Source of the DNA: GCA-2697345 sp002697345
Lineage (GTDB): Bacteria > Pseudomonadota > Alphaproteobacteria > Rhodobacterales > Rhodobacteraceae
Assembly (NCBI GenBank): GCA_943787605.1
Contig: CALSNB010000002.1
Coordinates: 1 to 64,000, forward strand
Direction: 5' to 3'
Length of the DNA: 64,000 nucleotides
Shown: positions 1 to 8,710 of the stretch, in pieces
How the letters are laid out: each line of letters opens with the position of its first letter
How positions within the stretch are numbered: position 1 is the first letter of the stretch
The notes under the pieces: model-generated
The model's input: only the letters and a program-made list of their open reading frames with translations
Told to the model about the DNA's origin: nothing
Database searches by the model: none
Program-made: the position numbers and the translations under genes

Positions 1-3
1 GCG

Positions 4-1347
4 TTAACCTGTTTCTGACAGCGCCGTTGCATCTATTTGTGCAACTTTTTGTTTGAATTTCGCAGCCATTTGTTGTGCGTCTTTAAGCACTTTCCCTTGC
101 TCCAGTGTTTGTGAGCGACGGTTTTTGACAACCCATTTTCCATCAATCATGACGTCTAAAACATCCGTAGCAATTCCAGAAAATACAAGAGTTGCATAGA
201 CATCGTAAATGGGATTATGACGCGGGTCTTGTAAAGAAACTCGAATGAGATCAGCTTTTTTCCCTGTTTCGATTGACCCGACTTGATCGCTCAAGCCCAG
301 CACTTTAGCACCTTCAATAGTTGCCATTTTTATCAAATCACGTGCTGGCAAGCACTTTCTACTTTTACCAAGAATTTTTGCAAACATGGATGCAGACGCG
401 AGCTGCGCGAATATGTCCAGTGTATTACCGCTCATTGGGCCATCACTGGCTAAGCCAACTGAAATACCACTATGTCGCATTGCCTCTACTGGAGCGATAC
501 CTCTTCCGGCTTTTGCGTTGGACCGGGGGTTGTGCGCGACACCAATTTTGCGTTCTCCTAGAATTTTCATCTCTTCAGAATTCAATTCAAGACAGTGCGC
601 CATTATTGCGCCTGGTTGCAAAATGCCTGATTTGTCTGCCAACTCGACCGGCCGCATTTTGTAGTTCTTTTCACACCATTCCATTTCTGTTTTCATCTCG
701 GCAAGGTGCATTTGAATCTTTACTTCAGGATAGGTTTCTACGTATTTTGCGACCCGCTCCATGATCTTTTTACCGGTTGAATATGGGGCATGGGGAGCAA
801 TTGAAGCAGTTATGCGAGTATTTCCGCAAAATTCATTACGTAGATCGTCAACAATTGCGAAACCTTCATCGAATGTGCTATGGTCTGGAGGGTTGAAGTC
901 AGCTAATGATTGTCCCACTATGCCTCGCATTCCAGATAAGTCGAGCACTCGACCAATTTCGTACTCGAACCAGTACATATCGGCGACAGTGGTGACGCCA
1001 CCCAACATCATTTCCAAAGCAGCCAGATTTGCACCTATCCGAACAACTTCTGGCGTGATTGCTTCTCGTTCTAAAGGTAAAATGTATCGAAACAAACGGT
1101 CATCGACGTCCTCACCTAGTCCACGAAACAATGTCATTGGCATATGGCAGTGCGTGTTTATCATTCCTGGCATTATGAGATCGCCGTTCATATCGATAAC
1201 TACATCGGCCGATTTGTAGACTTCGGGTATCTCGTTTTGTCCAACTACCAAAATCATCTCGTCCTCAAGAACAAGCCAGCCACAAAGATACTCATCAAAT
1301 GTATCATTCATAGTTAGTACACGAGCATTATGAAGGAGTGTTTGCAT
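4..1347 (-). CDS. Amidohydrolase of the MTA/SAH deaminase / TrzN group
   Basis: A 447-residue cytoplasmic metal-dependent hydrolase that probably deaminates or dechlorinates a purine- or triazine-like ring. The metal-site pattern of the family is complete: H66-C-H68 after a PGMINTH strand, APHAPYS with H186, HLAE with H214 and E217, AHC with H251, and SDGPMSGN with D302. Length matches 5-methylthioadenosine/S-adenosylhomocysteine deaminases (about 430-450 residues). The gene diverges from a PotDBCA-like operon that ends in adenine deaminase, so a purine-related substrate is a reasonable inference. Guanine, adenosine, MTA/SAH or chlorotriazine substrates cannot be told apart from sequence alone. 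The stop codon is 3 bases from the window edge and the gene is complete. Confidence 0.88.
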   Translation of the reverse strand: MQTLLHNARVLTMNDTFDEYLCGWLVLEDEMILVVGQNEIPEVYKSADVVIDMNGDLIMPGMINTHCHMPMTLFRGLGEDVDDRLFRYILPLEREAITPEVVRIGANLAALEMMLGGVTTVADMYWFEYEIGRVLDLSGMRGIVGQSLADFNPPDHSTFDEGFAIVDDLRNEFCGNTRITASIAPHAPYSTGKKIMERVAKYVETYPEVKIQMHLAEMKTEMEWCEKNYKMRPVELADKSGILQPGAIMAHCLELNSEEMKILGERKIGVAHNPRSNAKAGRGIAPVEAMRHSGISVGLASDGPMSGNTLDIFAQLASASMFAKILGKSRKCLPARDLIKMATIEGAKVLGLSDQVGSIETGKKADLIRVSLQDPRHNPIYDVYATLVFSGIATDVLDVMIDGKWVVKNRRSQTLEQGKVLKDAQQMAAKFKQKVAQIDATALSETG

Positions 1348-1654
1348 GCTGTTTAGTTATCCAATTTAGATTTGCGGGGCTGATAGGTACTAGTCACTGA
1401 AGAACAATGCAAGAGGCTTGACAAAATTTTCAAAATATTTATCAATAATTTATGAAAATTATATATATTACATATATAAGATTTAAGAAGATTTGTTTGA
1501 CAAATCGAAGAAGAACTTTCTGCAATCTTAGCGCGTCGAATCGACAAGATGAGCACTATCCAACACCAAGCTCCGCGGGAATGCGCTTTTCTTTCGCTAC
1601 TCGCTTGAGCCAATTTTGTAATAATCTAAACCAAAATCTAACTTAGGAGTTAAC
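1348..1654. other. Divergent intergenic region with an operator-like palindrome
   Basis: An AT-rich divergent promoter region between the deaminase and the binding-protein gene. It contains a perfect inverted repeat, ATTTGT-TTG-ACAAAT, at 1491-1505. Two TTGACA hexamers (about 1418 and 1497) could serve as -35 boxes on the plus strand, but neither has a convincing -10 box. A TAGGAG ribosome site precedes the ATG at 1655. The short open frames here lack coding character and were not called. No regulator gene is nearby. Confidence 0.4.
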
Positions 1655-2674
1655 ATGAAATACCTTATAGTTTTAAGTATGGTTCTCCACCTGACGACAG
1701 GTGCAGCCCAAGCCGCAGATAAGAAATTGACGATATCAGTATACGCATTTGCGCAGGACGCCTTTAAAAAAGTGCTTTACGACCCATTTGAAAAAATCTG
1801 CGGTTGTGAGCTTGTAATTGAGACAGGCAACAGTGTTGAGCGAATGGCTAAGATCGAAGCCAACGCGGCTAAACCGGTCGTTGATATGGCGGTTATGTCG
1901 TCCCACGACGCGCTTGCTCTTGCCCGCAAAGGGCTGCTGCAATCGTTGGATGTGTCAAAAATACCGAGCCACGCAGACCTCTATAAATCTGCTCAAAATC
2001 CAATTGGTGACAATATGGCGGTTGGTTATGGCTTCTATGCGACATCCATAGTTTACCGCTCAGATCTGGTTCAGATCGATAGTTGGGCGGATTTACTTTC
2101 TGATAAAGTGAAAGGTCGTGTCGCTTTGCCAAATATCACTGGCACCCAAGGGCCGCTGGCACTGCACATGTTGAGTAAGGCGTTGGGCCACAAGGGTATG
2201 GATTTTACGAAAACGATCGATGCTATTGGTGATAAGAAAGATGACATTGTCACATTCTACGGTCGATCATCACAGCTTGCCCAATTAATGCTACAGGAAG
2301 AAGTCATTGCAGCGCCCGTAGGTCGTTTTGCATGGAGCCGTTTTTCCGGAGCAGCGCTTCCCTTCAAATGGGCGGAGCCGAAAGAAGGGCAGACTGGTGG
2401 TATGAATGTTATGTTGATGACTAAGGGTAACGGCAATGAGGAGTTGGCATACCAATTCATGGATTATTGGCTTTCAAATGAAGTGCAAACCCGCATTGCA
2501 GAGATGAAACTGGATAGCCCTGCAAATTCAACAGTAGTAGTGAGTCCTGAAATTGCTGAGAGCTTGACTTATGGAGCAGAGCTTATCAACTCTTTGAGTA
2601 TGCTTGATTCTGGCGCAATCATCGACAATCGTGATGCGTGGGTCGAGCGTTGGAACGAAAAAGTTTTGAACTAA
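1655..2674 (+). CDS. ABC transporter periplasmic substrate-binding protein, PotD/family 1 type
   Basis: A 339-residue solute-binding protein that delivers ligand to the permease pair downstream. The N-terminus is a Sec signal peptide with predicted cleavage after AQA at residue 20, and a TAGGAG ribosome site supports the ATG. The mature protein has the Venus-flytrap layout of family 1 / PotD proteins (ADVVDMAVMSS-like first lobe, WADLL segment, tail ending WNEKVLN). It heads an operon of binding protein, two permeases, ATPase and adenine deaminase. PotD-type proteins are known for polyamines, iron or thiamine. The flanking deaminases suggest a nitrogen heterocycle here instead, which is an inference from context. 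Confidence 0.88.
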   Translation: MKYLIVLSMVLHLTTGAAQAADKKLTISVYAFAQDAFKKVLYDPFEKICGCELVIETGNSVERMAKIEANAAKPVVDMAVMSSHDALALARKGLLQSLDVSKIPSHADLYKSAQNPIGDNMAVGYGFYATSIVYRSDLVQIDSWADLLSDKVKGRVALPNITGTQGPLALHMLSKALGHKGMDFTKTIDAIGDKKDDIVTFYGRSSQLAQLMLQEEVIAAPVGRFAWSRFSGAALPFKWAEPKEGQTGGMNVMLMTKGNGNEELAYQFMDYWLSNEVQTRIAEMKLDSPANSTVVVSPEIAESLTYGAELINSLSMLDSGAIIDNRDAWVERWNEKVLN

Positions 2675-2731
2675 AGCCTCAATACCGGTGCTGCTTTTTG
2701 TGGCATCGGTTATCGAAAACGGAGTTTATAG

Positions 2732-3553
2732 ATGTTCCAAAACCGCAACGAAGGATTGGCGCTTGCGTTACCAGCAGCTGTGTTCACTGCGCTGCTTTTC
2801 CTTCTACCAGTTGGGATATTGCTATCTGAACCCTTTCAAGTTGACGGCCAATGGTCGATTCAAGGTTATGTCGATTTTGCTTTCAAACCTCTGAATCAGG
2901 TTGTGTTTATTCGCACTCTTAAACTCGGTTTTCTGGTAGCATTTACAAGTGCCATCATCGGGTACGCTTGTGCGTTTTGCATTATAAATCTTGATGGGAA
3001 ACACCGTGGTAGAGTTTTTGGAATGGTGATGCTTCCATTAATGATATCTCCTGTTGCACGTACTTATGCGTGGATTGTGATTTTAGGACGCACTGGAATC
3101 GTCAATGATACAATCATTGGTCTTGGATTAAGTGATACCCCTATTCGCTTACTGTTTACTGAGACGGCAGTCTTTCTTGGATTACTTCAACTATTTTTAC
3201 CATTGATGATAATTTCACTTGTAAGCTCTATGGAGAACCTCCCTAAAGACGCAGTGTCGGCGGCCCGTGTGCTGGGGGCTAACTGGTTCCAAGTTTTTAT
3301 GCGGATCATCCTTCCTTTGACGAAAGATGGGTTAGTTTTAGGTGGTACGCTTGTTTTTACCGGATCACTTACGGCCTACATCACCCCAGCTATATTGGGT
3401 GGTTCTAAAGTGCTTATGCTGGAAACGCTACTATATCAGCGTGTGAATGTTGCAAATGATTTTGTATCTGCCGGTATTATTGCTACAATTCTTATATTAA
3501 TGAGTTTTGGAGCAAATATATTGCTCAAACGGGTAGCTGGGACGAGGTCATAA
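2732..3553 (+). CDS. ABC transporter permease, PotB-like
   Basis: A 273-residue inner-membrane permease with about six hydrophobic helices. The cytoplasmic coupling loop is visible as SAARVLGANWFQVFMRIILP, the EAA-type motif (residues about 175-195) that contacts the ATPase. It starts 57 bases after the binding protein and ends one base before the second permease, as expected for a PotB/PotC heteropair. Family membership (binding-protein-dependent transport, PF00528) is clear, but the substrate is not readable from the sequence. Confidence 0.9.
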   Translation: MFQNRNEGLALALPAAVFTALLFLLPVGILLSEPFQVDGQWSIQGYVDFAFKPLNQVVFIRTLKLGFLVAFTSAIIGYACAFCIINLDGKHRGRVFGMVMLPLMISPVARTYAWIVILGRTGIVNDTIIGLGLSDTPIRLLFTETAVFLGLLQLFLPLMIISLVSSMENLPKDAVSAARVLGANWFQVFMRIILPLTKDGLVLGGTLVFTGSLTAYITPAILGGSKVLMLETLLYQRVNVANDFVSAGIIATILILMSFGANILLKRVAGTRS

Positions 3554-3554
3554 A

Positions 3555-4334
3555 ATGACTAGCACTTGGATTTCACGTATGATTATCTTTATCACGCTGG
3601 CTTTTCTAATTGGGCCATTCTTCATTATCGTCGCGGCAGGCTTATCTGCGGGTGACTTTTTGGCCTTTCCACCAGAAGGTCTTTCCCTAAAGTGGTATAT
3701 CAAAGTCTTTGAAGTTGAGAGCTTTCGCGAGAGCTTCGCGTTGTCGATGTTTCTCGCTGTATTTGGAACGATCACTGCACTTTTTCTTGGGGTTCCCGCC
3801 GCTTACGCTCTAAGTCGCTATAATATCCCCTACGGTGAAACAATTAAAACGGTAGTCGCTGCACCGATTATTGTTCCTGGTATCATCGTGGGTCTTGCAC
3901 TATTACGATATTTGGTTGTGCCGCTAAACCTTACCATAACGCTGGCTCTTTTTCTTGCCCATACTGCCCTTGTTCTCCCCTATGCGGTTCGTGTCGTGTC
4001 TTCCAGTTTGAATAACTTGCGCAGCGACATGGAAGAGGCGGCGGTTCTTCTGGGCTGCAGCCGGATAGGCGCTTTCATTCGAGTCGTATTGCCCAATATT
4101 CAAAGTGGCGTTCTGGCTGCATTCATTTTGGGTTTCGTCACAAGCTTCAATCAAGTTCCAGTTTCTCTTTTCTTATCAGGGCCTGGGGTGAGAACGCTAC
4201 CCATCGATATGCTCTCTTACATGGAAATCACTTACGACCCATCCGTTGCGGCGTTATCGGCGTTGCTTGCACTAATGTCCGTCATCATAATTTTTGTTGC
4301 TGAAAAATTTTTAGGGTTTTCCCGATATGTCTAA
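3555..4334 (+). CDS. ABC transporter permease, PotC-like
   Basis: A 259-residue second permease of the PotBC-like pair with six predicted membrane helices. Its coupling loop reads MEEAAVLLGCSRIGAFIRVV, a well-conserved EAA motif. The start lies one base after the stop of the first permease, and the 3' end overlaps the ATPase start by 8 bases, so the three genes should be translated together. The aromatic and proline-rich first periplasmic loop (FPPEGLSLKWY) is typical of PotC relatives. Confidence 0.9.
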   Translation: MTSTWISRMIIFITLAFLIGPFFIIVAAGLSAGDFLAFPPEGLSLKWYIKVFEVESFRESFALSMFLAVFGTITALFLGVPAAYALSRYNIPYGETIKTVVAAPIIVPGIIVGLALLRYLVVPLNLTITLALFLAHTALVLPYAVRVVSSSLNNLRSDMEEAAVLLGCSRIGAFIRVVLPNIQSGVLAAFILGFVTSFNQVPVSLFLSGPGVRTLPIDMLSYMEITYDPSVAALSALLALMSVIIIFVAEKFLGFSRYV

Positions 4335-5346
4335 TTCGTTCGTCTCTCTGCAAAACGTGTCGTTGGCTTACGGTAAAACTGTGGCAGTTTCCAACCTTGA
4401 TCTTAATGTTCGGAAGGGGGAGTTGATTGCTTTGTTGGGTCCATCTGGTTGCGGAAAGACAACCACTATGCGGGCTATCGCCGGTCTCATGTCGCTGCAT
4501 AGTGGCAGCATCTCAATTGATGGGGTCGACATGAGTCGTACACCCGCAAACAAACGTGGTATTGGTTTAGTGTTTCAGTCTTATGCTCTGTTCCCGCATC
4601 TCAATGCATTCGAGAATGTGGCATTTGGCCTGCGAATTAAGAAATTTTCCACGCCAGAGATCGCAACCCGGGTGGGTAAAGGATTGACGATGGTTGGCTT
4701 GTCTCACTTAGCTGAACGCAAGCCTCAGGAAATGTCTGGTGGGCAACAACAAAGATTATCGCTTGCACGTTCACTTGTAATGGAACCAAAGGTTCTATTA
4801 CTTGACGAGCCACTATCTAATCTGGATGCCCGATTGCGCCTTGAAATGCGCACTGAGTTACAGCGTGTGCAACGTGATACGGGTATCACTATGATTTTCG
4901 TAACGCACGACCAATCAGAGGCATTGGCTTTGGCAGATAGGATTGTACTGATGAAGAATGGAGTCATTGAACAACTTGGTACACCGGATGACCTGTACAA
5001 CCGTCCAACAACAGCATTCGCTGCTGACTTTTTTGGATTTGAAAATATATTTAAAGTGTCTCATTCGAAAATTATTGGACCAAATGGCGACATCCCAACT
5101 GGTTTTGCTGCAGACGAGGGACATTTGGCATGGCGCCCAGGTGCTATAAGTATTGGGAATGGCCCTCACAAAGGGACAGTTAGAGGCGTGGCTTTTGCTG
5201 GAGAGAAGCGTGAATACGTGATTGATAGCATGCTTGGACAGATTAAAGCCTTTGTGCCTGCTGACCAAACAGCCTATGCGATAGGCGCAAGTATCTCCTT
5301 TGATTTGCCTAAAGCTGGCGCACTTTCAATTCCAACAACCCAATAA
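4327..5346 (+). CDS. ABC transporter ATP-binding protein, PotA-like
   Basis: A 339-residue ATPase energising the PotBC-like permeases. Walker A GPSGCGKTT is at residues 38-46, the signature SGGQQQ near 137-142, Walker B LLLDEP with D160/E161, and the switch histidine at H194. After residue about 240 the protein carries a C-terminal TOBE-like regulatory domain, as in PotA/CysA/FbpC. It overlaps the upstream permease by 8 bases. Adenine deaminase follows after a 27-base gap, probably in the same transcript. Confidence 0.92.
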   Translation: MSNSFVSLQNVSLAYGKTVAVSNLDLNVRKGELIALLGPSGCGKTTTMRAIAGLMSLHSGSISIDGVDMSRTPANKRGIGLVFQSYALFPHLNAFENVAFGLRIKKFSTPEIATRVGKGLTMVGLSHLAERKPQEMSGGQQQRLSLARSLVMEPKVLLLDEPLSNLDARLRLEMRTELQRVQRDTGITMIFVTHDQSEALALADRIVLMKNGVIEQLGTPDDLYNRPTTAFAADFFGFENIFKVSHSKIIGPNGDIPTGFAADEGHLAWRPGAISIGNGPHKGTVRGVAFAGEKREYVIDSMLGQIKAFVPADQTAYAIGASISFDLPKAGALSIPTTQ

Positions 5347-5373
5347 CCCATAAATCCGAAAACAGGTGGTTCA

Positions 5374-7155
5374 ATGTCAGAAGTCGTCAACAAATTAACG
5401 GACCTGAATGATCCAGACCTTCGCAGTCGCGCGGTGCGTGCAGCCCAAGGTTTGGAGTCGTTTGATGTTTTGATTATCAATGGCGCGGTTGCAGACATGG
5501 TTACAGGTCAATTGCGTGATGCTGACGTTGGCCTTGTTGGTCCCTTGATAGCAAGCGTTCACCCTCGAGCGACCCACAAAGATGCAAAACAGGTATTCGA
5601 TGCTTTAGGTGGTATTGTTTCACCCGGTCTCATTGATATGCATATGCATATCGAGAGTTCTATGATTACGCCCGCCGCTTATGTTGCCGAAGTGTTGCCC
5701 CGCGGTGTGACGACGCTAGTTTGGGATCCCCATGAGTTTGGTAACACATGTGGTACGCTGGGTGTTGAGTATGCGGTGCAAGCGGCCAAGGACAGTTCTA
5801 TTCGCGTCCTAACACTTGCTCCCTCATGTGTCCCCTCAGCGCCGGGTTATGAGACTACGGGAGGAGATTTTACTGCGGAAGTTGTAAACTCACTTTTGAC
5901 AAACCCTGACATTCATGGTGTCGCGGAAGTGATGTCCATGCAAGCTGTACTTGATCGAAATGAACGGATTAGCAGCATAGTTCAAGCCGGTTTAGAAGCG
6001 GGAAAACGAGTGTGTGGACACGCACGGGGATTAACGGGAGGCGAACTCAACGCGTACGTTGTAAGTGGAGTGGAAACGGATCATGAACTAATCTCTGGCG
6101 CTGATCTAGTGGAAAAGCTCCAAGCAGGGCTGACGATCGAACTTCGCGGCTCCCATGATCATTTATTGCCACAGTTTGTTGAGGAAATAACTAAAATAGG
6201 ACATCTGCCACAGTCTTTAACTCTGTGCACTGATGATGTTTTTATCGATGATCTTGTTGAAGTTGGTGGTCTGAATGATGTTGTAAGAAGACTAATCAAA
6301 CATGGGCTTAATCCAATGTGGGCGTTGCAAGCAGCTACGTTCAATGGGGCCAACCGATTGGGTAGAACTGACTTGGGGTTGATTGCGCCAGGTAAACGAG
6401 CAGATATTGTGGTTTTCGACGATTTGGAAGAAGTAGAAGCCACTTTAGTTTTTGTAAATGGCATGTGCGTCGCCAAGGACGGCGATCTGTTCACCTTCCC
6501 AACTACGACGGATATTCCATCAAATATGTACCAGACAATGAGTACCAATCCGTTACAGCCTGTTGATTTTAAAGTTCCAGTAACGGGTAAACAAGTGAAT
6601 ATTTCCACAATTGAAAACCCCCGTTTTACTCAATGGGGCAATCGGTTGGTAGATGTTGTCGATGGTTTTGTAAAGTGTCCACCTGATATGATAATGATGT
6701 CCATAATCAATCGGTTTGGAAAGAACGAGCCACCTCGTGTCGCTTATCTTGGCAATTGGGGAAGATGGTGTGGCGCATTTGCTACGACCGTATCGCACGA
6801 CGCCCACAACCTCACTGTTTTTGGCAGCAACGAAGAAGATATGGCCTTTGCTGCCAATGCCGTTATAGAGGCAAGTGGTGGATTAGCGGTGGCATCGGAT
6901 GGCCAAGTGCGTGCCGTTTTAGCATTGCCTGTTGCCGGCCTTATAAGTTCAGAGCCTACAGATCAACTTGCTAAGCAGTTTTGTGAAATACGCTTGGCAA
7001 TGGATGAGATTGTAGAATGGAAACCGCCATATCTCGTCTTCAAGGCCTGTTTTGGTGCTTCGCTGGTATGTAACACGGGGCCACATTTGAGCGATATGGG
7101 AATTGTTGATACTGAAAATGACGTAACTTTAAAAGATCCAACTGTAGATAAATGA
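5374..7155 (+). CDS. ade: Adenine deaminase
   Basis: A 593-residue hydrolase that converts adenine to hypoxanthine and ammonia. Length is close to E. coli Ade (588). Key elements are PGLIDMHMHIESSM (H90, H92, E94), WDPHEFGN (H120, E121), CGHARGL, the LCTDDVF aspartates and a C-terminal adenine-deaminase domain. It is the last gene of the PotDBCA-like operon, with a possible AGGTGGTTCA ribosome site. Together with the divergent deaminase this suggests that the importer feeds a purine-type nitrogen source. Divergent ade-like paralogues with other substrates exist, so adenine specificity is likely but not proven. Confidence 0.9.
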   Translation: MSEVVNKLTDLNDPDLRSRAVRAAQGLESFDVLIINGAVADMVTGQLRDADVGLVGPLIASVHPRATHKDAKQVFDALGGIVSPGLIDMHMHIESSMITPAAYVAEVLPRGVTTLVWDPHEFGNTCGTLGVEYAVQAAKDSSIRVLTLAPSCVPSAPGYETTGGDFTAEVVNSLLTNPDIHGVAEVMSMQAVLDRNERISSIVQAGLEAGKRVCGHARGLTGGELNAYVVSGVETDHELISGADLVEKLQAGLTIELRGSHDHLLPQFVEEITKIGHLPQSLTLCTDDVFIDDLVEVGGLNDVVRRLIKHGLNPMWALQAATFNGANRLGRTDLGLIAPGKRADIVVFDDLEEVEATLVFVNGMCVAKDGDLFTFPTTTDIPSNMYQTMSTNPLQPVDFKVPVTGKQVNISTIENPRFTQWGNRLVDVVDGFVKCPPDMIMMSIINRFGKNEPPRVAYLGNWGRWCGAFATTVSHDAHNLTVFGSNEEDMAFAANAVIEASGGLAVASDGQVRAVLALPVAGLISSEPTDQLAKQFCEIRLAMDEIVEWKPPYLVFKACFGASLVCNTGPHLSDMGIVDTENDVTLKDPTVDK

Positions 7156-7236
7156 AATTAATTATCACCTTTGGTGGATTAGCTTATGTATTTCAAGGCA
7201 AACTTGACGGTGTAGTGGTTGGTTCTCACTAGGAGA

Positions 7237-7369
7237 TACTGAGCCCAATCCATATCAATGAAGGACAAAAGACCACGCACCCAGGGCCCCGAACCAAGTG
7301 CCGCGCGCCTCGGACCTCGGGGGTTTAGTGTTGGTGTGGTAGTATCATTGGGAGGGGGTTTTGTTTTGA
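7237..7369 (+). repeat. GC-rich dispersed repeat, left copy
   Basis: A roughly 133-bp GC-rich block in AT-rich DNA. It aligns by eye over its full length to 13142-13275 in the same orientation, with long identical stretches such as CCACGCACCCAGGG, CTCGGACCTCGGG and TTTAGTG. Both copies keep a potential stem between CCCGA and TCGGG arms (about 7291-7316 here). No open reading frame is convincingly shared. It lies between adenine deaminase and a HAD phosphatase, marking the left border of a transporter cassette. Confidence 0.75.
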
Positions 7370-7465
7370 ACTTTACATACGTTTGTTCAGTAGAGGTAGG
7401 TTATGACGAGTACTGTTGTTGATTATTAATCTTGATCAGGTTTATTAAAACCCTTCACAATTTTG

Positions 7466-7612
7466 CTAAAGTGCATAGATTTTTTCACCTAATATTTCAA
7501 CAGGACTATCAGGGTTAGTTCTACAAACAAATATGAAGTCTTCCAAAGCTTTCATCACTTCGGACCTACCGGCTCCAGACAAACCCGTTACAAATAAAAT
7601 TGGTTTATTCAA
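7466..7612 (-). pseudogene. Short RapZ-like P-loop gene scrap
   Basis: A 48-codon open frame on the minus strand, readable from a possible TTG at 7612 to a TAG at 7466-7468. It starts LNKPILFVTGLSGAGRS and continues to KALEDF, which closely resembles the first about 28 residues of RapZ/YvcJ nucleotide-binding proteins (Walker A GLSGAGRS, then ALEDL). The next 20 residues (FVCRTNPDSPVEILG and a short tail) no longer resemble RapZ, and full-length RapZ is about 280-300 residues. It lies 16 bases downstream of the HAD gene, between it and the left repeat. It looks like a chimeric remnant at a recombination scar, probably not a functional gene. Confidence 0.5.
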
Positions 7613-7628
7613 TATTTTAACATTCTAT

Positions 7629-8468
7629 TCATTTTAGTAGATCCATCATATACGTTGGAGGCCTGCATTTTTTCTGGTGTATTATTTTTTCTAGTATAGT
7701 ACGGTGCTCACCATTTGCAAAATCTGCTGCATGTATACCGCTTTGAACGAATAATGTATCCCACCCCATTATATGGCCGCCAAGGATATCATGGTCTAAA
7801 CTATCTCCAATCATTAAAAGACGATTTGCGTTAAGAATAGTTTGCAGATTCTTAAAAACTTGTTTGTGGGGTTTCCCATAGTATAACACTTCACCTCCAC
7901 ATTTACTATAATGATCAGCTAATACTCCTGGCCCAGTTATTAACTTCTTGCCAGGACGTGGGCTCAAAAGATCAGGGTTTGAACAGTAAAGTGGTATACT
8001 CAAAGCAAGGCCCGTAGCTAAAATAGCTTGCCAGTCTTTAAGATTATCATCATCAGGTAAACCCATTAATAAAATTGCTTGAGCAGAATTAATAGAGCAC
8101 TCTAATGAAATTTCTAAACCATTAGCCCACACCTTAGCGTCGCCCAAATTGCGTTCGATTGGAAAGAAACTCTCCTCCTTAATTTTTTTATAAGCTATAT
8201 CCCGCCAAAGTGCTTCACCGCTTGTCATAATAAATTCAAATAAAAAGTTTGAAAAACCCATTTCAAAAATTCTTTTTGCGTTGGGTTCACTTCGTTTTCC
8301 AGAATTCGATAAGACTGCCAATCGAGTATTACTTTTTTTCAAATCTTCTAGACACGCTATCACACCCTCATATGCAAGTTTACCATCATGAAGAACTCCC
8401 CATTGATCAAAAACAATAGCATCATATTTTTGGGAGATTTCAGAAATATTGTTAATTATTTCGGTCAT
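7629..8468 (-). CDS. HAD-superfamily hydrolase, class IIA (TIGR01459-like)
   Basis: A 279-residue cytoplasmic phosphatase of the HAD-IIA type. The nucleophile motif DQWGVLHDG has D21, motif II is VLSNSGKRS (S54), and motif III/IV is GDSLDHDILGG near residue 218. Size and the WGVLHDG signature match the uncharacterised alphaproteobacterial subfamily described as TIGR01459. It is divergent from the AfuABC-like transporter. The physiological substrate is unknown; small sugar phosphates or nucleotides are the usual HAD-IIA substrates. The gene sits inside the repeat-flanked segment. Confidence 0.88.
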   Translation of the reverse strand: MTEIINNISEISQKYDAIVFDQWGVLHDGKLAYEGVIACLEDLKKSNTRLAVLSNSGKRSEPNAKRIFEMGFSNFLFEFIMTSGEALWRDIAYKKIKEESFFPIERNLGDAKVWANGLEISLECSINSAQAILLMGLPDDDNLKDWQAILATGLALSIPLYCSNPDLLSPRPGKKLITGPGVLADHYSKCGGEVLYYGKPHKQVFKNLQTILNANRLLMIGDSLDHDILGGHIMGWDTLFVQSGIHAADFANGEHRTILEKIIHQKKCRPPTYMMDLLK

Positions 8469-8586
8469 AATACTCTATTAATTATCTTTACTTCAATTAG
8501 TATTTTGTCTTGTTAGCAAAAATAAGAACACAATAAAATTTATTTGCAATTCTGTTCATATCTAGAGTAGAAAATATTTGATGTTG

Positions 8587-8606
8587 ATTGATATCATTAG
8601 ATCAAT
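8587..8606. promoter_or_regulatory. Operator-like inverted repeat
   Basis: A perfect inverted repeat, ATTGAT-N8-ATCAAT, in the AT-rich divergent region between the HAD gene and the binding-protein gene. Its position about 105 bases before the binding-protein ATG fits a transcription-factor site controlling one or both genes. No cognate regulator lies in the cassette. Chance occurrence in AT-rich DNA cannot be excluded. Confidence 0.3.
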
Positions 8607-8710
8607 GTCCTCGCAATATATAATAAAACGTCTATTTAGTTATTGATTTAAGATGCTTTTTAGTATTCGATAATTTGTTATATAATTAAAAAATTAGGGG
8701 GGAATAAATA

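Noticed and set aside
761..1219. A 152-codon plus-strand frame.
   Set aside because: Antisense shadow of the well-supported deaminase-type amidohydrolase.
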